Below, in pieces: positions 63,113 through 64,000 of a stretch of 64,000 nt of DNA. Made by a program: the position numbers and the translations under genes. Position 1 is the first letter of the stretch. Every line of letters begins with the position of its first letter. Location: contig CAJNDS010000258.1 in assembly GCA_905221605.1 (NCBI GenBank), positions 150,001 through 214,000 of the forward strand, in the 5' to 3' direction. The stretch is from Symbiodinium natans. Lineage: Eukaryota > Sar > Dinophyceae > Suessiales > Symbiodiniaceae. The notes under the pieces are model-generated. The model was not told where the DNA came from and searched no databases. It was given only the letters and a program-made list of their open reading frames with translations.

Positions 63113-64000
63113 TTTTGGACAGCATTGCAGCTGTCGCTGCAGGGTTGCTTGGTATAGGCGTTGCTGTTGGTGCCTTTGTAGGCCTAGCAGTGTCACGCCA
63201 AGCAGAGATGGAGCATCGGTGGGCATTCGTTCCTGCTCCGGCCATTTCTGTTGTGGCCCCAGCGGGAGTCGTCGTCCAAGCCAGAGCGTGATTGTGGACA
63301 GCATTGCAGTTGTCGCTGCAGGGTTGCTTGGTATAGGCGTTGCTGTTGGTGCCTTTCTAGGCCTGGCAGTGTCACGCCAAGCAGAGATGGAGCATCTGCG
63401 GACATTCGTTCCTGCTCCGGCCATTCCTGTTGTGGCCCCAGCGGGAGTCGTCGTCCAAGCCAGCGCGTGATTTTGGACGGCATTGCAGCTGTCGCTGCAG
63501 GGTTGCTTGGTATAGGCGTTGCTGTTGGTGCCTTTGTAGGCCTGGCAGTGTCACGCCAAGCAGAGATGGAGCATCTGCGGACATTCGTTCCTGCTCCGGC
63601 CATTCCTGTTGTGGCCCCAGCGGGAGTCGTCGTCCAAGCCAGCGCGTGATTTTGGACGGCATTGCAGCTGTCGCTGCAGGGTTGCTTGGTATAGGCGTTG
63701 CTGTTGGTGCCTTTCTAGGCCTGGCAGTGTCACGCCAAGCAGAGATGGAGCATCTGCGGACATTCGTTCCTGCTCCGGCCATTCCTGTTGTGGCCCCAGC
63801 GGGAGTCGTCGTCCAAGCCAGCGCGTGATTTTGGACGGCATTGCAGCTGTCGCTGCAGGGTTGCTTGGTATAGGCGTTGCTGTTGGTGCCTTTGTAGGCC
63901 TGGCAGTGTCACGCCAAGCAGAGATGAAGCATCTGTGGACATTCGTTCCTGCTCCGGCCACTTGTGTTGTGGCCCCAGCGGGAGTCGTGGTCTAAGCCAG
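62889..64000. repeat. 179-bp tandem array, six copies, continuing beyond the window
   Basis: The anchor 'GTGATTTTGGAC' (or a variant) occurs at 62910 (divergent copy), 63109, 63288, 63467, 63646 and 63825, a spacing of exactly 179 bp after the first 199-bp copy. Each unit encodes the same ~60-codon segment ('LLGIGVAVGAFLGLAVSR') ending in TGA. Because 179 is not a multiple of three, the segment shifts absolute frame from copy to copy. Staggered open frames of 132-136 codons on both strands follow from this and should not be annotated as separate genes. The array runs off the right edge. Confidence 0.95.

Noticed and set aside
62982-63995. Staggered 132- and 136-codon frames on both strands as separate genes
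   Set aside because: They are copies of one pattern spaced by 179 bp; each spans two repeat units only because the period is not a multiple of three.
1-64000. tRNA, rRNA and snRNA genes
   Set aside because: No cloverleaf with A/B-box consensus and no recognisable rRNA or snRNA core was seen on reading both strands; a covariance-model scan would be needed to exclude divergent ones.

Overview
The window looks like nuclear DNA of a dinoflagellate, probably a symbiodiniacean-type alga. There are no bacterial-style operons or ribosome-binding sites. Coding sequence is scattered in short exons that join in frame across introns with GT, GC and, less often, GA donors. Most acceptors are AG followed directly by G. 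Two long genes are intronless. Interstitial arrays of TTTAGGG, the plant/dinoflagellate telomere unit, recur through the window. Almost all convincing coding signal is on the + strand, as expected for unidirectional dinoflagellate gene clusters. Most long minus-strand open frames look like antisense shadows.

Layout. 0.7-2.7 kb: a six-exon ankyrin-repeat gene that can be joined completely. 3.8-5.3 kb: an intronless pentatricopeptide-repeat (PPR) protein. 7.7-13.3 kb: an unrecognised gene of many small exons. 15.3-16.6 kb: terminal exon of an F-box protein. 17.0-17.3 and 18.6-20.9 kb: further multi-exon genes. 21-31 kb: isolated exon-like segments, a 600-bp CT microsatellite, telomere-repeat introns and a C/G-rich repeat cluster. 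34-41 kb: exon-like segments, including a four-exon acidic C-terminus at 38.1-38.7 kb whose introns carry telomere repeats. 42.4-44.1 kb: a nested repeat island with inverted outer arms. 45.6-49.6 kb and 52.8-57.7 kb: exons of one or more large proteins that share a strand motif of the form 'hhxxPxxFxF'. 50.6-52.3 kb: an intronless CAP-superfamily (SCP/PR-1) membrane protein. 58-62.4 kb: unrecognised terminal exons. 62.9 kb to the window end: a 179-bp tandem array encoding a repeated transmembrane segment.

Two observations stand out. First, a class of very short introns (about 41-61 nt) with GT, GC or GA donors restores reading frame and removes stops at several independent places. Second, TTTAGGG/CCCTAAA arrays lie inside introns and in some cases appear to form the splice sites themselves. 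Most exon models are hand-joined from reading frame and codon sense, without transcripts or homology searches. Gene boundaries between about 5-15 kb and 21-62 kb are therefore provisional.
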